Below are positions 49,776 to 63,729 of a stretch of 64,000 nucleotides of DNA, in pieces. Origin of the DNA: Montifringilla adamsi (Eukaryota > Chordata > Aves > Passeriformes > Passeridae); the NCBI GenBank assembly GCA_017590115.1, contig JAGGNK010006559.1, positions 11,114,162 through 11,178,161 of the forward strand, written 5' to 3'. The translations under genes and the position numbers were made by a program. The notes beneath the pieces were generated by a model. The model made no database searches, was not told where the DNA came from, and saw nothing but the letters and a program-made list of their open reading frames with translations. Position 1 is the first letter of the stretch. Each line of letters opens with the position of its first letter.

Positions 49776-52629
49776 AATTTGAAGCAAAGGTTGATGGTTT
49801 AATGATCTAATCCAATCACCTTAAGTATGCTTTTGTCTCTCTTCATGAAATGTATAACTAGGTGCCCTGAACCTGGTGGAATTAAGATGGGAATCTACAG
49901 AATACATAAGGAAACTGTTTCAAAATGTGCTTGTCTGGCACACTGCAATATGTTGATCAAACTATAATTTTCTGCTGGGTTCCTTTATGTAAAACCAAAC
50001 AAAAATTTTCAGCTAAAATCTTGCTACACAAATGCAAACACACACATGCATATGTATGATGCATGTTGCACAAGTACTTGTCAAAACCTCTGTCAAGAAC
50101 TTGCAGAACACTCATAACATCATTGGCTTAATTTGGTTTTGTGGTAAGAGAGCATATGCTGCTATAACCACTTTCACTGTTTTCTGCCTGGTGAAAAACC
50201 TCTAGAAACTAATGGGGGCATCTGGATATTTTCAAGAAGAGCATCTATAACATGGCAGAAGTCCAATGCTATTTTATAGTGAAAGGTCAAGTTGAGTCAT
50301 GATGAATCTGTTGCATAAGAGCTCTCACCTTGTTCAGGAAAGCACTTATGATACTTCCATGAGCTGTAGTTTTATGGAATACTTCTTGAAATCCATTTGC
50401 TCAGAAAACAAGAAGTACTGAATAAACTCTACTGATGTTAAAATTTGTATATTTCAAGGGTTTATTCTGACTGGAATAAAAATAATATGTCAAAATATTC
50501 CAACATTAGTAATATTATTATCACTACATGACTGAAAAATGGCTGGTTTTTATGCCAAATACATGGGTTTTTTTGCAAGGACCAAAGAGATTACACAGGA
50601 GGGTTTTTTATTTTAACTAATTCAGTGTAACTGGCATAAAACTTAAGAGCTTTATTTGATTCTTAATTCAAAACACAATTTGAATAATAACCCCCACTCA
50701 AGTATCAAACAGCTACTGAAGAAATTTACAATGAGCTTTGATATGGCACCTGGAGTATCTGAAAAAGCAATTTATTGTTGTTTGCCTAGATTATTTCTGT
50801 GTGGTTTGTTCACGATCAGCATCACAAACATTGAAATTACTTCCCATAACTACAGGATGGCAAGTTCCCTTACAGCCTACATCCTTCCTTCTTTGCACAT
50901 TTGTTCCCCACATCCTCACTCGGAGTCTGCAACAGCGTGTACAAAGAGTATTGATTACAGGCTTTTGCAGTTCTGAGCAACCACTAGAAGGAACTACACA
51001 TTGTGCAGAGTGAGAAGAAATTCACTCAAAACACGTAAGCTCAAACAGCCCGAAAGGTAAATTGGCTTTCTGAGGAAATTATGCCTAAAGGTTTTAGCCA
51101 TTCTGCTTCTTCTCACCCCACGTTCTCTCCCATTCGGACTAATGCAAGTGCTTCTGCAGCCAGGGGGTAAAGAGTATCAGGGAACTGATCCAGCTGAAAG
51201 TATTTTTCTGGGTAACTTTTTGACTGGACTGATTTCTCTGATCTGATAATCTGTTTGCACTGTTACATCATGCTTGGGCCAGTTGGCAATGTGATGGCAG
51301 AAGGAAGTGGCCAGGGTATTTTGGGAGCAGGTGGCAATTAAAAGAACTAGATTAAAACCTGCAAATACTGACTGAATCACTGTGATCTTGGCTGTCAGCA
51401 AAATTTTAGCATTAATTCTCTTTTGTTTATGCAGGGTAGTTACCTCACTGTTTATTTCCAGATACGTGGTAAACATTAAAAGCCATAAAAGACTCTGCGT
51501 ATTTGGCATTTTTTACTTATTAACTTGCCATTTGATTGTCTGTAAAGGAGCGGGGATTTAAGATGTGGGCATTGGACAAAGGTAAATCTTGTTAGGGTGA
51601 GATGAAGGGGGAGTCTGCATCAGAAAAAACTTTGATAGCCAAAGGACACTTCTACATGGAACTAACTGGTCTTAAAACTGTCTGTGCAATCCACAGTCAA
51701 TGTGATTTGCCTGCTCCTTGCCTCTCCCTCTGAGTCTTTCCATGCCTTTTTACTCACTTTTCTCCCTCTTCTCTCTGACTGTTGGGTTAGGGTTTTAGAA
51801 ACCCTTTTTTGTGGTTGGGTCCTAAAGACATGAGGTGAGAAGTCTGTTTCTGTAAAATTCATGTGTGCTTCCATGGCTGTCCAGATGTGCTCCAGATAAG
51901 TTAGTGAGATAAGAGAATATTTATCTAGGACTAATCTAGGACTAAAAAAAAATGGGAAAGAATTCCCTCTTTCTGGGACCAGTAAACTGTGAGAGGGGTC
52001 CTATTATCTAGGAAGATATTAATTTTGGTGGAATTTTCTATTGGATGAATGAGACTAAAATGCTTCATTTTTTGTTGATGTTAATATTCTCATCTGACTG
52101 ACCTAAAAACCTGAGAATGTTTGCTCCAGTTTCTATATCATCACCACAAGTGTATTTTCTGAATGCATTACTGTGCTTGAAGCAGATACATGATTCTACT
52201 GACATCAGTAGATTAGGCAAATGTAGAAAGTGTAGTTTGTTAAAGAAAATCAACCCTCCTTAACACCATCAGCTCTTACTATTTTATATTTTCCATGAAA
52301 AATTTCAGTATTTACCATTTTCTAACTGTGAAAAATTCCAGACACAGAGATTTGTCTACATGTCAAGTATTTTCTTAGTTCTATTAGTTATCAGCTATTT
52401 ATGATAAATACTCTTTTTATTCTCTCTCTCCTATGTTGAGAAGAAAATGAAGGGACTTCACAAAGGATGTCTTTGGATGTCTGGATTCTCTTAACACCAC
52501 CAAAGGCCATTTATCAGAGATGAAAAGGAATAGTAATTTCTAGCTGATTCATATGAACTATTTAAATATCCATCTTTAGATGGGGTGAAGTGGTTCATGG
52601 TGTCTCTGAAGTGCAATGTTTTGAGAGCT
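49776..52629. other. Segment between two inverted LTRs of one family
   Basis: About 2.85 kb of unique-looking DNA without retroviral coding sequence, so the two LTRs are not the ends of one provirus; they are also in opposite orientation. It contains a minus-strand frame starting at 51509 with a signal-peptide-like beginning (see findings) and several unrecognised frames. Confidence 0.5.
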
Positions 52630-53190
52630 TGTCATGGTTTAACCCCAGCTGGCAGCTCAGCCCCACACAGCCACTTACTCACTCATCCCTCAGGGATGGG
52701 AGACAGAACTGGAAGTGCAAAAGAGAAGATTTCTGGGTTGAAATGAAGACAGTTTAATAGGCAAAGTAAAAGCCATGTATGCAAGCAAACAATTAAGTCC
52801 CCATTTCTAATGGGCAAGTAGGTGTGTTCAGCCATTCCTAGGAAAGCAGAGCTCCACCACACTTAATGGTGACTTGGGAAAACAAATATCATCACTCTGA
52901 ACAACCCCTCTTCTCCTTTCCCCAGGACTATATGCTGAGCATGACCCTACATGGTATGGAATGCTTCTTTGCTTGATTGGAGTCATCTGTCTTGGCTGTG
53001 TCCCCTCTGAGGTCCTTGTGCACCCCCAGTCTCCTTGCTGGTGGGACAGTATGAGAAGCAGAAGAGGCCTTGTCTACATGTGAGAGCTGCTCAGTAATCA
53101 CAAAAACATCCCAGTGCTATCAGACTGTTCCCAGCACAAATCCAAAACACAGACCCACACCAGCCACAGTGAAGAAAATTAAGCTACCCA
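52630..53190 (-). mobile_element. Avian endogenous-retrovirus solo LTR (family A, minus)
   Basis: The inverted relative of the LTR at 49184-49775. Read on the plus strand it starts TGTCATGGTTTAACCCCAGC and ends near AAGCTACCCA. On the minus strand the shared blocks recur in the same order: TTAATTTTCTTCACTGTGG, TTTTGGATTTGTGCTGG, GACTGGGGGTGCACAAGG, CATGCTCAGCATATAG where the TATA box should be (degraded), ATTAAA (complement at 52753-52758), then GGGGTTAAACCATGACA. No viral genes adjoin it and the flanks GAGCT/AGTGT do not match. Differences from the other copy are numerous, so the two are separate insertions. Confidence 0.88.
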
Positions 53191-54305
53191 AGTGTAATCT
53201 GGAAATTAATTCTTGTGTAATCAGGTAGAATATAAGAGAGAGAAAACAGTTTTTCTTGAAACTTACATTTTAATTAATGGCTACATAAAAGTAGCCAGAA
53301 TGGGATTAATAAAAAAGATTTTGCAAGGAAAGAAATAAAGGGCATCAATCATTTTTAAGCAAGCCAAATCAATTTTCTTGTGACAAACTCCAATGATGTT
53401 AATGGACACAATGTTAATTTTGTTGCACTTTTTAAAATACTTTTTCTCAGATTTTTTATCTCATTTGGAATAGATAGATTTTTTTTTTTTAGTCAATGCA
53501 TTAGGAAGTTAGTTGCCTAAAGACGTTCTACACTGTGTTCCTCTGAGCTTAAATATTTTCCTGGATATCTAATCCATTTTGAATTTAGGAGCTGCTGCTC
53601 TTAAATTTCGCACTTCAAAATCAATAATTTTATTTTTAATGTTTGATCCATGTCTGCTAAGAGACCCTTGTTGTTCTAAGATAAACAGAAGATAGCCGTA
53701 TCAGAGGAACTCAACTGGAGTTGAACAAAACAATCAATAGTCAGAAATATGCCCATAGACAGCCTTATGAATAATTTCTTCTCCAATACCAGCTGCAAGA
53801 ACTATGTTCTCCTTCATGATTAACCAGACGACTTTATGAGCAGTTTATTTATATAAAACTCATACAAGTAAATTATTTGATGTACACCATTTTTAAATGA
53901 ATGTGTGGAAAAGTGGAAAAGAATGTAAATTATAATAAAAAATTCTTTGTGAAATAAAATAGATTATAGATTGTGGAAAATGGATTAAAACATGTCATTT
54001 TAAATTACCATATTCAAAATTTCTTAGCTTTCTATAAGAACATGTATTTCCCTCATGGAGAAGTACTCTATTGATTGTAATTCTGACACTAATAATTCTC
54101 AGTGTAAGAAAAAATAAAAATAGAATCAGCTTGCTGAAAAATGCTCATTTGATTCACATGAGTACTTAGCATCCTCATGGCTAAAAAATACATCAAGACA
54201 TATTTATTGCGCAACTAGCTAATTAAGTTTTCCAGGGCAGAAACTTACAGAAATTTAGCCAGAGTCTGTTTATATTTATTTTATTGGTTCTTTGGATCCA
54301 GTCCC

Positions 54306-54337
54306 AAATTAAAATTAAATAAATAAACAAATAAATC
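54306..54337. repeat. AAAT-type simple repeat
   Basis: Imperfect AAAT/AAAC units, an eroded tetranucleotide microsatellite. Confidence 0.7.
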
Positions 54338-55370
54338 AGAATTTATTAATGTGCTCTCTTTGTTTAATTCAGTGATTTCAAAAATCTAATTTCAAGTCTG
54401 GGTGTATTTACTGTATTATATAAGTGAATAGACACAAGTATTTTACCTGAGTTGGAGATCCAGGGCCTTATAGAAAGTAAAAGCCAATGCAGTGCTGTGC
54501 AACATCATCATTTCAATTGTATCCAAGGGAATTAGTACTTTGCAAGTCTAAGCTCTCAAGGAGTCCTAAATGGCTGAGCAAAAAACTAATACTTTATTTA
54601 ATCCCAAAAGTGGAAATATTTTTTTTAACTTCAAATATTTAAAAAGTATCTAAATTTGTAATATTTTGGTGCTCTTGATAGACTTTTCAGTGAGATTTTA
54701 TGTGCGAGAGTTCTATGATTGATGGATTGGTATTAAAATCCAAAATAAGAAGGCATTTTGTTAAAGGTTAGTGAAATTAGAAACCTTTAATCCTTAAAAA
54801 GCCATCAAAAGAGAAATATTCTCTTAAACAACAGCCACATGGATTTGGTTATTATCTGCTGGAGATAGGTCTGAGCTGATAATGAAAAGCACCAGCAATT
54901 AATTTTCAGAAGTTAGTATTTATTTTGTAACCAGAAAAAAACAAAGATATGTACAAATGCCTGGCTTACTTGAGAAATCCACAGCTATGATTCAGCCTGG
55001 GATGACATAATTCTGTTCTGACAAAGAAAAAAAGGGTGCATATTTGATCACTCATTCTCAAGAAAAATACAAAAAAAAAGACCAGATTTCCTTTAGGTTT
55101 GGAACCGGGAATGGATTTTTTCCACTGCCAATAAAGACAACTCACAATTAGAAGAATAAGCTGTCTTTTTCTCTATGGCAACATTAGAAAAAAACCAAAG
55201 CAAGGAAAAATTACACCCTTTGACGCAATAATATTTCTGAGGAGGGGTAGATATATGAGAAAGGAGAAGTGAATACTGAAGATGCTTCAGTATTTGGCAG
55301 ACTTTCTCATTTCTGCATTTTATGTTATTCATCACCAGCCACCTCATTTCTGTTTCGTCTGTCATTGTTT

Positions 55371-55400
55371 AAAGCAAACAAGCAAACAAACAAGCAAACA
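55371..55400. repeat. CAAA/CAAG simple repeat
   Basis: About seven alternating CAAA and CAAG units in tandem; a short tetranucleotide repeat. Confidence 0.8.
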
Positions 55401-56559
55401 TGAAAGAGTTTCTGAAGGACTCACTTTGCCCACTGTTTGGTGGAAATCATAATGATACACAAAGCAGGCACAGGCTTGTTGGGAGATGGAGAGCAGTTAT
55501 AGCCTTGTTAAGATGTTAAGTACCAGAAGCCAAACAATTTTTACTGTATATGGGTAGACAAGTAGAAATAATTCACAAATTACAGGTGATAATGTGGAGA
55601 GAATATGTATGACTTACTTCTCTGTTCCACGTCATAGGCAATTTTTCCCCCCACATTGTAACAGCAGATGTACTTCTTTCTCACTTTTTAACTATGACCA
55701 ACTTAATAGTTTAAACTTCAACAATCCTTTAATTTCTTTCATGGTAATATTTAGTATTATGATCAGCTTTTTTACCAGAGTTCTTCAAATCCTTTCTAGT
55801 ACTTATTTTAATACTTTAAGATTTTTTCTTTCCCTTGATCTTATTTTATTATAGTTTCTTTTACTTAAGTTTCAAAAAGATTTTATACAAGTTTAATATA
55901 TATTCTTTAGTATAGCATTAATGATATTTCTTAGAATCTTATGAGCACTTATGTTTTTTGTTATAGGAAAAAACCATGGTAATGCATTAAAAGTAAATAA
56001 ATTGTGAAGGGAAAAATGGGGAGTCGCTGTCACAGGAGAGAGTAGCTTGCAATTAATAATTCATTCAAATTTTTTTTTTTTCTGAGATGTTTCTGAAAAA
56101 AGATAAATTGCAGTTTCTCAAATTAATTATTTGAAGCTGTTTGCTGAAAAATCCTCATGAAGAAATATAACTTATTCATAATCTCTTTGTTGTAAATATT
56201 TAGTAGACAAAATTTGAATTTCAAGATTTTTTTTCATATCCTATTGCACTGCCTGCTGAAATAAAGAAAAACCATTTCACTGGCATTTGTGAGCATTGGA
56301 GAGTGGAGTGATTGTGTGTTTTATCCCTTTTTTAAGACAATGTGAGATTTCAGGGTCAAGTTTCTGCTACATGTGCCTCATTAGTCAGCCTCTACCCATG
56401 TTTACACAAATTTCTGGTATGTTTGCTTTACCAGGAGAAATATTGCTGTCAATACTGTTAATTCCTTTTAATTTCATGCCCTAGGCTGCTACAGAACTTT
56501 GAGGACATAAGGAGGTATGTTCACTTTAAATTAACATTCATAAATATAAATTCTAGGTT

Positions 56560-57450
56560 TTATCTGTGTGGGGTTTTTTACTTACCCAGAGGTACTTGTA
56601 AAGATCAGCATTTCACTTGTGCTATGAAGAGACCACTGAGAAAATTATTGGAATCTGTTTGCCATCATTGTGTGAAGCCTCTGCTGCTATTGCACTTCAT
56701 TACCACCTAGGGATGTTGCTGTATTTAATGGGATAAATTGACAAAAATGTTAATAAACCTCTGCAGAGAAATTCATCCATCAGCTGAATTTGCCTTTCTA
56801 AAATGCCCTTTGTGAAATTACCTGGGGACATGCAACACAATTAATATAAAACAGAGACACCAATAAAATTTTCAAAGGCTTAATTCTACAGAACATTTTT
56901 TTAAATGAAGTCTTAAACATGTTGTCTGTTTCAAAATTCATAAATTGGGCCACAGTGCCAAAGTCTGAAAAGGCACAGCTTTTTGCACATGTTTATAAGA
57001 GTATTTATAAACTGCATTTTGCTGAATGAATGGAACATGGAAAATTAAAATCCTTAAACTTTAAATTAAAATCCCTTTAAGTGGTCAAAAACGTTAATTG
57101 GGAGAAGTGTATCTTAATTGCAATTTAAACAGAGTTGCAGAACTGTGTGAGGCACAATATGTGTCTTTTCAGTTGAATTGCTCACCAACAAGAATTAGCT
57201 TGGAAACCAAGAACAGAAAATTGCAGCGCACCAGTTAAGGCAGGGAAAATAGACACCCCCTGAGCAGTATGATCTAATATCTGTGTGGCTGCCCTCAGGA
57301 GCCCAGCTCTCAAGTGCTCCATTTCAGAGGTGGTAACAAGGCACCTTGATTACATGACTGCTCTGAACTTCTAAATAAATCTCAGAACTGCTCCAGCTTC
57401 AAGGTTACAGAGTTACCTGGAGGACAAAGAAAACTTCCACTGATATAAGA
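56560..57450. promoter_or_regulatory. Candidate conserved non-coding block
   Basis: Repeat-free block with even texture. TTAATTG occurs at 57094-57100 and 57114-57120, exactly 20 bp apart (two helical turns). Two TTTATAA cores lie at about 56990-57010, and further AATTAAT sites at about 56838. No coding frame of note. This resembles homeodomain-responsive enhancers, on motif evidence alone. Confidence 0.25.
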
Positions 57451-57999
57451 GGTGAAAATATCTGACCATTATTTCTTTGCTATGTCTTTAGTGAGCTTCC
57501 AGGGTAAAGGCCAGCTCCCCTAGCTGCAACATAAATTAAAAATTCTTCCTGATTTTGAGCCCAAAACACCTAAGAAAAAAGCAGTTCATTATCTAGCATC
57601 TTGTAGAAAAGGGTTGTAAGGATGGTGCTATAAGTAAATTTTCAGTTTCACCACCAGTGCTGTGAAAAACAGCATTTCCTTCTAAGGTCCCAGAGCAGTA
57701 CTCAAAGAGAAGTGTTGAACCCAGCTGTTATATGAAGACAGACTGAGATTGCTTCCCCCAAACTGCTTCAGTTTGGTTTCATCTGAAAATACAGTCTTAC
57801 TGTATTGGAAAATTATTGTGTAATTATGGCATTTGATTATATAAAATACCCCCAATGATGATTGAAATGAATGAAGGACTTTTACAAAGGGAAAAATAGG
57901 GTTATTCTACATGGCAGTAAAAGCTGAAAAATGGATAAAGGATAGAGTTATTTTCACATTTGTAAGCAAACAAGAAAATCAAGATTTAAAAACACAGTG

Positions 58000-58620
58000 C
58001 TATGTTAGCCCTGAAATATGCACGCAGAATCGGATCTAATAAGAGATGTAAATCTAAGGTGTGTAATATTCACAGCCACTGAACTGTCAGAGACTGATGT
58101 GATCCACCTGCTCCCCTGTCAATGCATGTGAACACAGAAAGAAACACCTTAAATATTCTGTAATTAAACATGAAAATGCTTCTTATTCCCCAGCCGTTCT
58201 TTCAAAACTGTTCAAAAGCCATAACTAGTGGCAAGGAACGCTTTTACATTACCTGGGAGGAGAGAGGAAGAAGCTCATGATGATTTTATTTCACACCATC
58301 GTTCTCTTTCTAACCAAATGGCAAGGTTTTGAGGAATTATTTCAGTAAATGGCTTTAAACACAGAGGTTCAGCTTGGTAATTCCAGTCCTAACAACAGAA
58401 GCTCCCTCTTCTGAAAGGATTTCTGCCCTGTTTCTGTGACAGGGAAATGAAGGCCAGGAGCTGATCTAAGCTCTGCCAGCTGGCTAAAGGTACTGTAATG
58501 GTGTGGAGAAGATTTTTGGGAAGGCAGTTAAAGCCCATTTTGCGGCACAGTCACAGTCCATTGTAATCCCCTCCTCATCTTCCAAATGCAGTGAACAGTT
58601 AGCAGACAAAACATATTTAA
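58000..58620. promoter_or_regulatory. Candidate conserved non-coding block
   Basis: Balanced-composition block with several retained CpGs (AATCGGATC, CAGCCGTTC, GGAACGCTT, CATCGTTC, TTGCGGCA) in otherwise CpG-poor DNA, and no frame of coding length. CpG retention can mark constraint or low germline methylation. This is weak evidence from texture. Confidence 0.2.
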
Positions 58621-61600
58621 AATCTGTATTTTTAAATGGATTTTTAAAGGAGTATTAACAAAATTTATAAAAATATTTGGATGGAATTAAACTGACACAG
58701 CCCAACATATTTCTGTATTGCTCACTTTCTCCCTTTGCTCTTAAATCTTGCAGGAGTCAACTTTTAGACTGAAGTCTTATGTAAGTGTCCCCCAAGCTCA
58801 GACTAGTGAGTTATTTCTATTTCTAATCTGACAGAACAACAAATACCTCTGCAGCACTCTGTAATGCTCCTGTGCTTTTTGTAGCATCTCTGTCATTGTC
58901 AGTCTCAAGGAAGAACATAAAGTCCTTTTCTCTTTGTCTGTTCCTTTCATTCTTTCTTGTCCATTACATCTCCCATACCCTACTCATTTTTTGTTTCTGG
59001 TAGGGTTTTTTTTCCCTCTTTTACAGGAACATCCGGAATGTGTTTGCTCTCTGCATTCCACCTTGCACTAGAAAAAAATATAAATTCTGATGGTCAAATC
59101 CAAGTTAGTGCAATTTCTGTCAGGCATTTTCCTAACAATAAAGTTCTTTTTTTTTTTTTTTCTGTACATACAAATATTTGACCTGGTATTTGAAGTAGGA
59201 AGCTTCATGTGACCATAAGACTGAGACTTCCAGAGGCAGCCATTCCATCAGTTTTAGTGGGCTGTGAAGTCATTGCAGCACTACCAGCACATAGAGCAAA
59301 TCTGGAAGGGAAAAAATCTGCCTCTGTGCTCTCTTTCTTGCCCAACCCCTGTTCAGTATATTCCCTTCAGTATTTCGACATCTGAAGATGTTTTTAATTT
59401 AAATTCATCCTATCTTCTTCAGAAATACTATACACATGCAGTTTATCATTGGTCTCTCTGTGAGTGGGAGTTGGTTCTTTTCTTACCACTGTTTAAGAGG
59501 AAATGCTGCAGCATATGCTGTAAATTTACCAAATTATGAGAATATGGAACAAATCTAGAATGTGGTATGTAAAGGTATATAATGGTATGTAATGTGAGCT
59601 ACTTCAAATGGATTTTAAATGTGGACCACTTAAGTATCAAAATATATGATCTTCACGGACCTGTAGGATCCAGACTACGTTTGATGATCACTTGATATAA
59701 CAAATATTAAATATTGGTATTTGTTTCCAATTACACGAGAAAAAACATTAATGCATGTAAAATCTGAATAGATAAAATGTTCACACTGTGTAAAATAGTA
59801 TGAAAGTAAACAATGTATTTTTTTCTTTTTTGCAATATTATCTTTCAAAAAACTATGTGTTTGTTTGTTTGTTTTCAGGGAATATATTTCTTTTCTCATG
59901 GTAGATATTTACTTTCAATGTATCTCAATATTTCAATATATTTTTCAAATAGTTGGAAAACTGAGCCCCTAAATATTTGGTCAAATGAATAGCTTTCTTT
60001 GTGTGAGGAGTTTCACCAAAATTCCCATCTGCTATTTTAAGTCAACACGTTTATTGATGTAGACAAAAACTAATACATAAATAGACACTTACAGGCTTGA
60101 ACACCACATTTTAAAAATGAGTAACACCAAAGTGTACAAATTAAAAACATCTTTATAATATATATATAATATAATAACCTCTGGAATCTAAACAGGTGTT
60201 ATCATAAATTTAAAACTAAATTAAAGCTATTGTTTATAGTTTTAAAACAGGGAAATAATCAAAATGAATGCCATCTTACTACGTATTTTTTTCTTTGCAG
60301 GTAGTTTACTTTCTGAATCTGTTGGACTGTGTTCCAAGAAGCATAGATTACAGGTAGAGTGTAAACATTTTTTATTTTCTACTGCTCTTAGTAATATTTT
60401 TTGTACTCCTTATACCTAATCCAGAATAGATTTCTGACTGCTTTTCCAATGATTTTCTTTCCACACATCTCCTTACCTCAGCAGAAAAGAATGAAGAAAA
60501 TAAGAAAAATCATCCACCCTACTGTTGTGGTAAGGGAGAATAAATACACATACAGTTTTATCCTGCTTCCCCTTTCCATCCAGATCACCTATACAGTTTT
60601 CCAATTATACAGGGACCACCTTAGCTTCTCCCTTGCATCTCTGTACACTCTTTGAGGATTCCTTTATAGCTGCTATATCAAAGAAGCGAAAATTTTTTCT
60701 ATAACTCAGTTTACATTTTCTGCACAGTCTGCACAAAAAAATGGCTTAATATCTAGAAGAAGGCAACCATTTATCATGTAAAGTTATTAACATCTTTGTT
60801 TGCAAAGGAAAACTTTTTTTTTGTCCTTTATGAAACAAAGTTTTTGCTGAGGCTGATAAAAATATTTAGAGTAAATTGTGCTCCCTCTGTGCTCAACACC
60901 TGATTTCATCTGCTGCCCTGTGAGAGATGACATCTTCTAGGTTGTCTTGCAAGAACTGCAAAGCTCAGCCAAAACAGAGCTCAGTTGCTTTGACAATGAA
61001 CATCTGCAAGGTGCTTATTGGTTCTAGTGCTCTTTTAAAGAAAATTAGGAATATCACAAACCTCAGTAAAATTTATTTTCAAGTTTTCAATGGCTTGAGC
61101 ATCTTTAATAATATACTCCCTGTGCCATGCCATAGCATTACAAGTTGTTACATATCACCTGGATGACTTAAAATATCATCTGGCATAAATGTCCTTTGAC
61201 ATTTGCCAGGACACCTCAGTGCTAACAGCAAGTGTAGCTCTGCCATAAGGATCAAAATACGAACTCCTTCCAATTGACGGGGTCAACATAAACAAACTTT
61301 AAACAAACTTTTTTTTTTTTTTCTCTCTGAGAACAGCATGATGGAGATGAATTCCTGATATTGTCCTTTTCATTCGATCTTCTGGTGTTTTTTTATAAAT
61401 TTCACCTATCTTTTCCCTGGTACATAAAGTGTTTTTGACCCACTAAACACCATGCCAGAGTCTCGAGGAGAAACGAGAGAGAGATTTGGTTCTGCAGGCT
61501 CCAGCATTAAAGTTAATTCAGTCAGGAATGATGCACAGTTAAATCAGGAAAAGACTCCACATATCTCAGTGTAGAGCATTGTGGCTCCACATACATTGTG

Positions 61601-63729
61601 CTCCTCTCGAATATATGTGTGTACTTCCTGAGCAATGTGGAAATTACCTTTTCAATTAATTCAAGAGGAATTTACATTTTCCTGAAAGGAGTGAAAGTGT
61701 GATACAGTGCATAGAAATTGAATAGTTACAACATTATATGACAAAACATAATAATTTTTTTCTTTGCATGAAAAAATCACTAGAGGAATATTTGTACTTT
61801 CTTTTATGACAGCTCTAAATTGGTTTTAGGTTTTGGATGTAAGCATATCCTTGTCAAAAACTGTGGTTGACTTAGTTTTATTTATTTTTCTCTGAATAAA
61901 AACAATTACAAAAACAATCCCTTATATTTCAGGAAGCTCATTTAATAAAGGTTTCAGTGAGATAAGAGGAGGGCAAATAGGAAAATGACGTTTCTTTGGA
62001 GGTGGGTTAATCCTGAGAAATTGAGTTAGAGGAAGAGAATGTAAACTATGATGGAATTAGTGTGAGACTAATGTGGTTCACGTCAAGTACCATGAAGAAA
62101 ATTAGAGGTGTTATGCAAAAACAACAAATACTGCGTTCTCTAATGATCAGGGGTAACAATGATATGAAACTATGATTTGACCTTGTTGCATCATGGGCTT
62201 GTCCTTTTGCAGATGTTGAAATCCAGTTTCAGTTACCTTACCATCACAGCAGAATTTGCCCTAAGAGATGTAGTTGTCTTGTGTTGGAACATCAGTTTTT
62301 AAGATCAGCTATCAGCTCTAGTAATGTAATGCACATCTACCATAAAATCTGGAATTTCATGGCAAATTTTATTTTTTATCAGCTACACTTTAGAGGAGAC
62401 ATTGGTCCCCTTTCCTGGAGGGTCTACTTCTATTTTTCTAGTTACATCCAACCACCCTCAATCATGTTGTCTTGGCAGAATGATTTTGTATGCTAAAAAA
62501 ACACCCAAAATTTTAGTTTTTATGGGAAATGTGTTTTGAAAAAAGTGTTCAAAACAGTGGGTTATTGTTCTTGCTATGACATTTACACAATTATTGAATA
62601 TATCCTTATGTCTATAATGTGGGAATTTTTTTTTCCTGTGAGATGCTGTTTATTTTCTTTGCATAAATGAGGTGAATGAACATTGTCTCAATGTTCCTAT
62701 ACTTGTCTAAAATCACATCATGACCTTTTATGCATCTTCTAGGAAGAGAGCCAGACAATGCTGTGTGTCAGCCACAATCATTCTGATGGTTTAGCTGAAA
62801 CATTGAAACACCATTTTGACCACTGTGGAAGCTGTTTCAGAAAAAATAAGATTACTTTTGATTTTTTTTCCTTTTTTTCTATATATTTTCCTTCTCTTTG
62901 GGACTAAAGTCAAATAAAGTTCGGCTTTGATTGAAAAAAAGTTTTGGTTACTTTTGTTTTTTACTGTGAGTGATATGAAGTTTCTTTCCTAGTGTTTTAA
63001 GGAAGGCATCATGTGAGCACACAAGCTGTACCATTGCAAAGGATGCTGTGGTAAACAGCAGTTATGAGCTGGCATTTTACTTATATGCATTAGAAGTTGT
63101 CTATAGTTTACTGGAGCTTGACTAATCTCAGTTTTCTGGCATATGCATCTATTTTGAGGAATATTTTGTTACTGTTCAAGCCAAGAGAATTCAAGGGACC
63201 TTTTTTTTGTTTTTCTCTTCTTTATGTTGAGTTGAAAATTCCCTGTTCTAAATTCTATTAACAAGTCAAGTCATGACCATGTAACTAATGCCATTACGGC
63301 AGAGGACCCATGACACAGAGAGCAAAAACGGAAAATCAAAGCAGAGTATTTAGGTATTATAATTATACAATTAGGTATTATTATTATTATAATACCTGTG
63401 TGTATTTTAGACCAGCTCAGTAACAGTGAAGGAATAAAATGCATGGGTCCTGCCATTATATTTCACTATGTGGGTACTAATTGTACTAATCTCTTATTAC
63501 CATTTTTTCTGAAATTTTCTTCCAAGAAGAAAAGAGACAACACAAATTTATTCTTGGTAATCCTATCAGGGGAAAATTTTCTTCCAGTAGCACATTTTAG
63601 GGTTAAATTTCTTATTAAAGTATATATCAGAAATCTTCCTATTTTTAGAAAAGTTCCCCATAGTTTAGTCCAAAGACGATTTGCAATTTATTACAGGTGA
63701 AATGAGCAGATTTATATAAATCAAGATAC

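Noticed and set aside
49184..53190. A complete provirus bounded by the two LTRs
   Set aside because: The LTRs are in opposite orientation and the 2.85 kb between them carries no gag, pol or env similarity.
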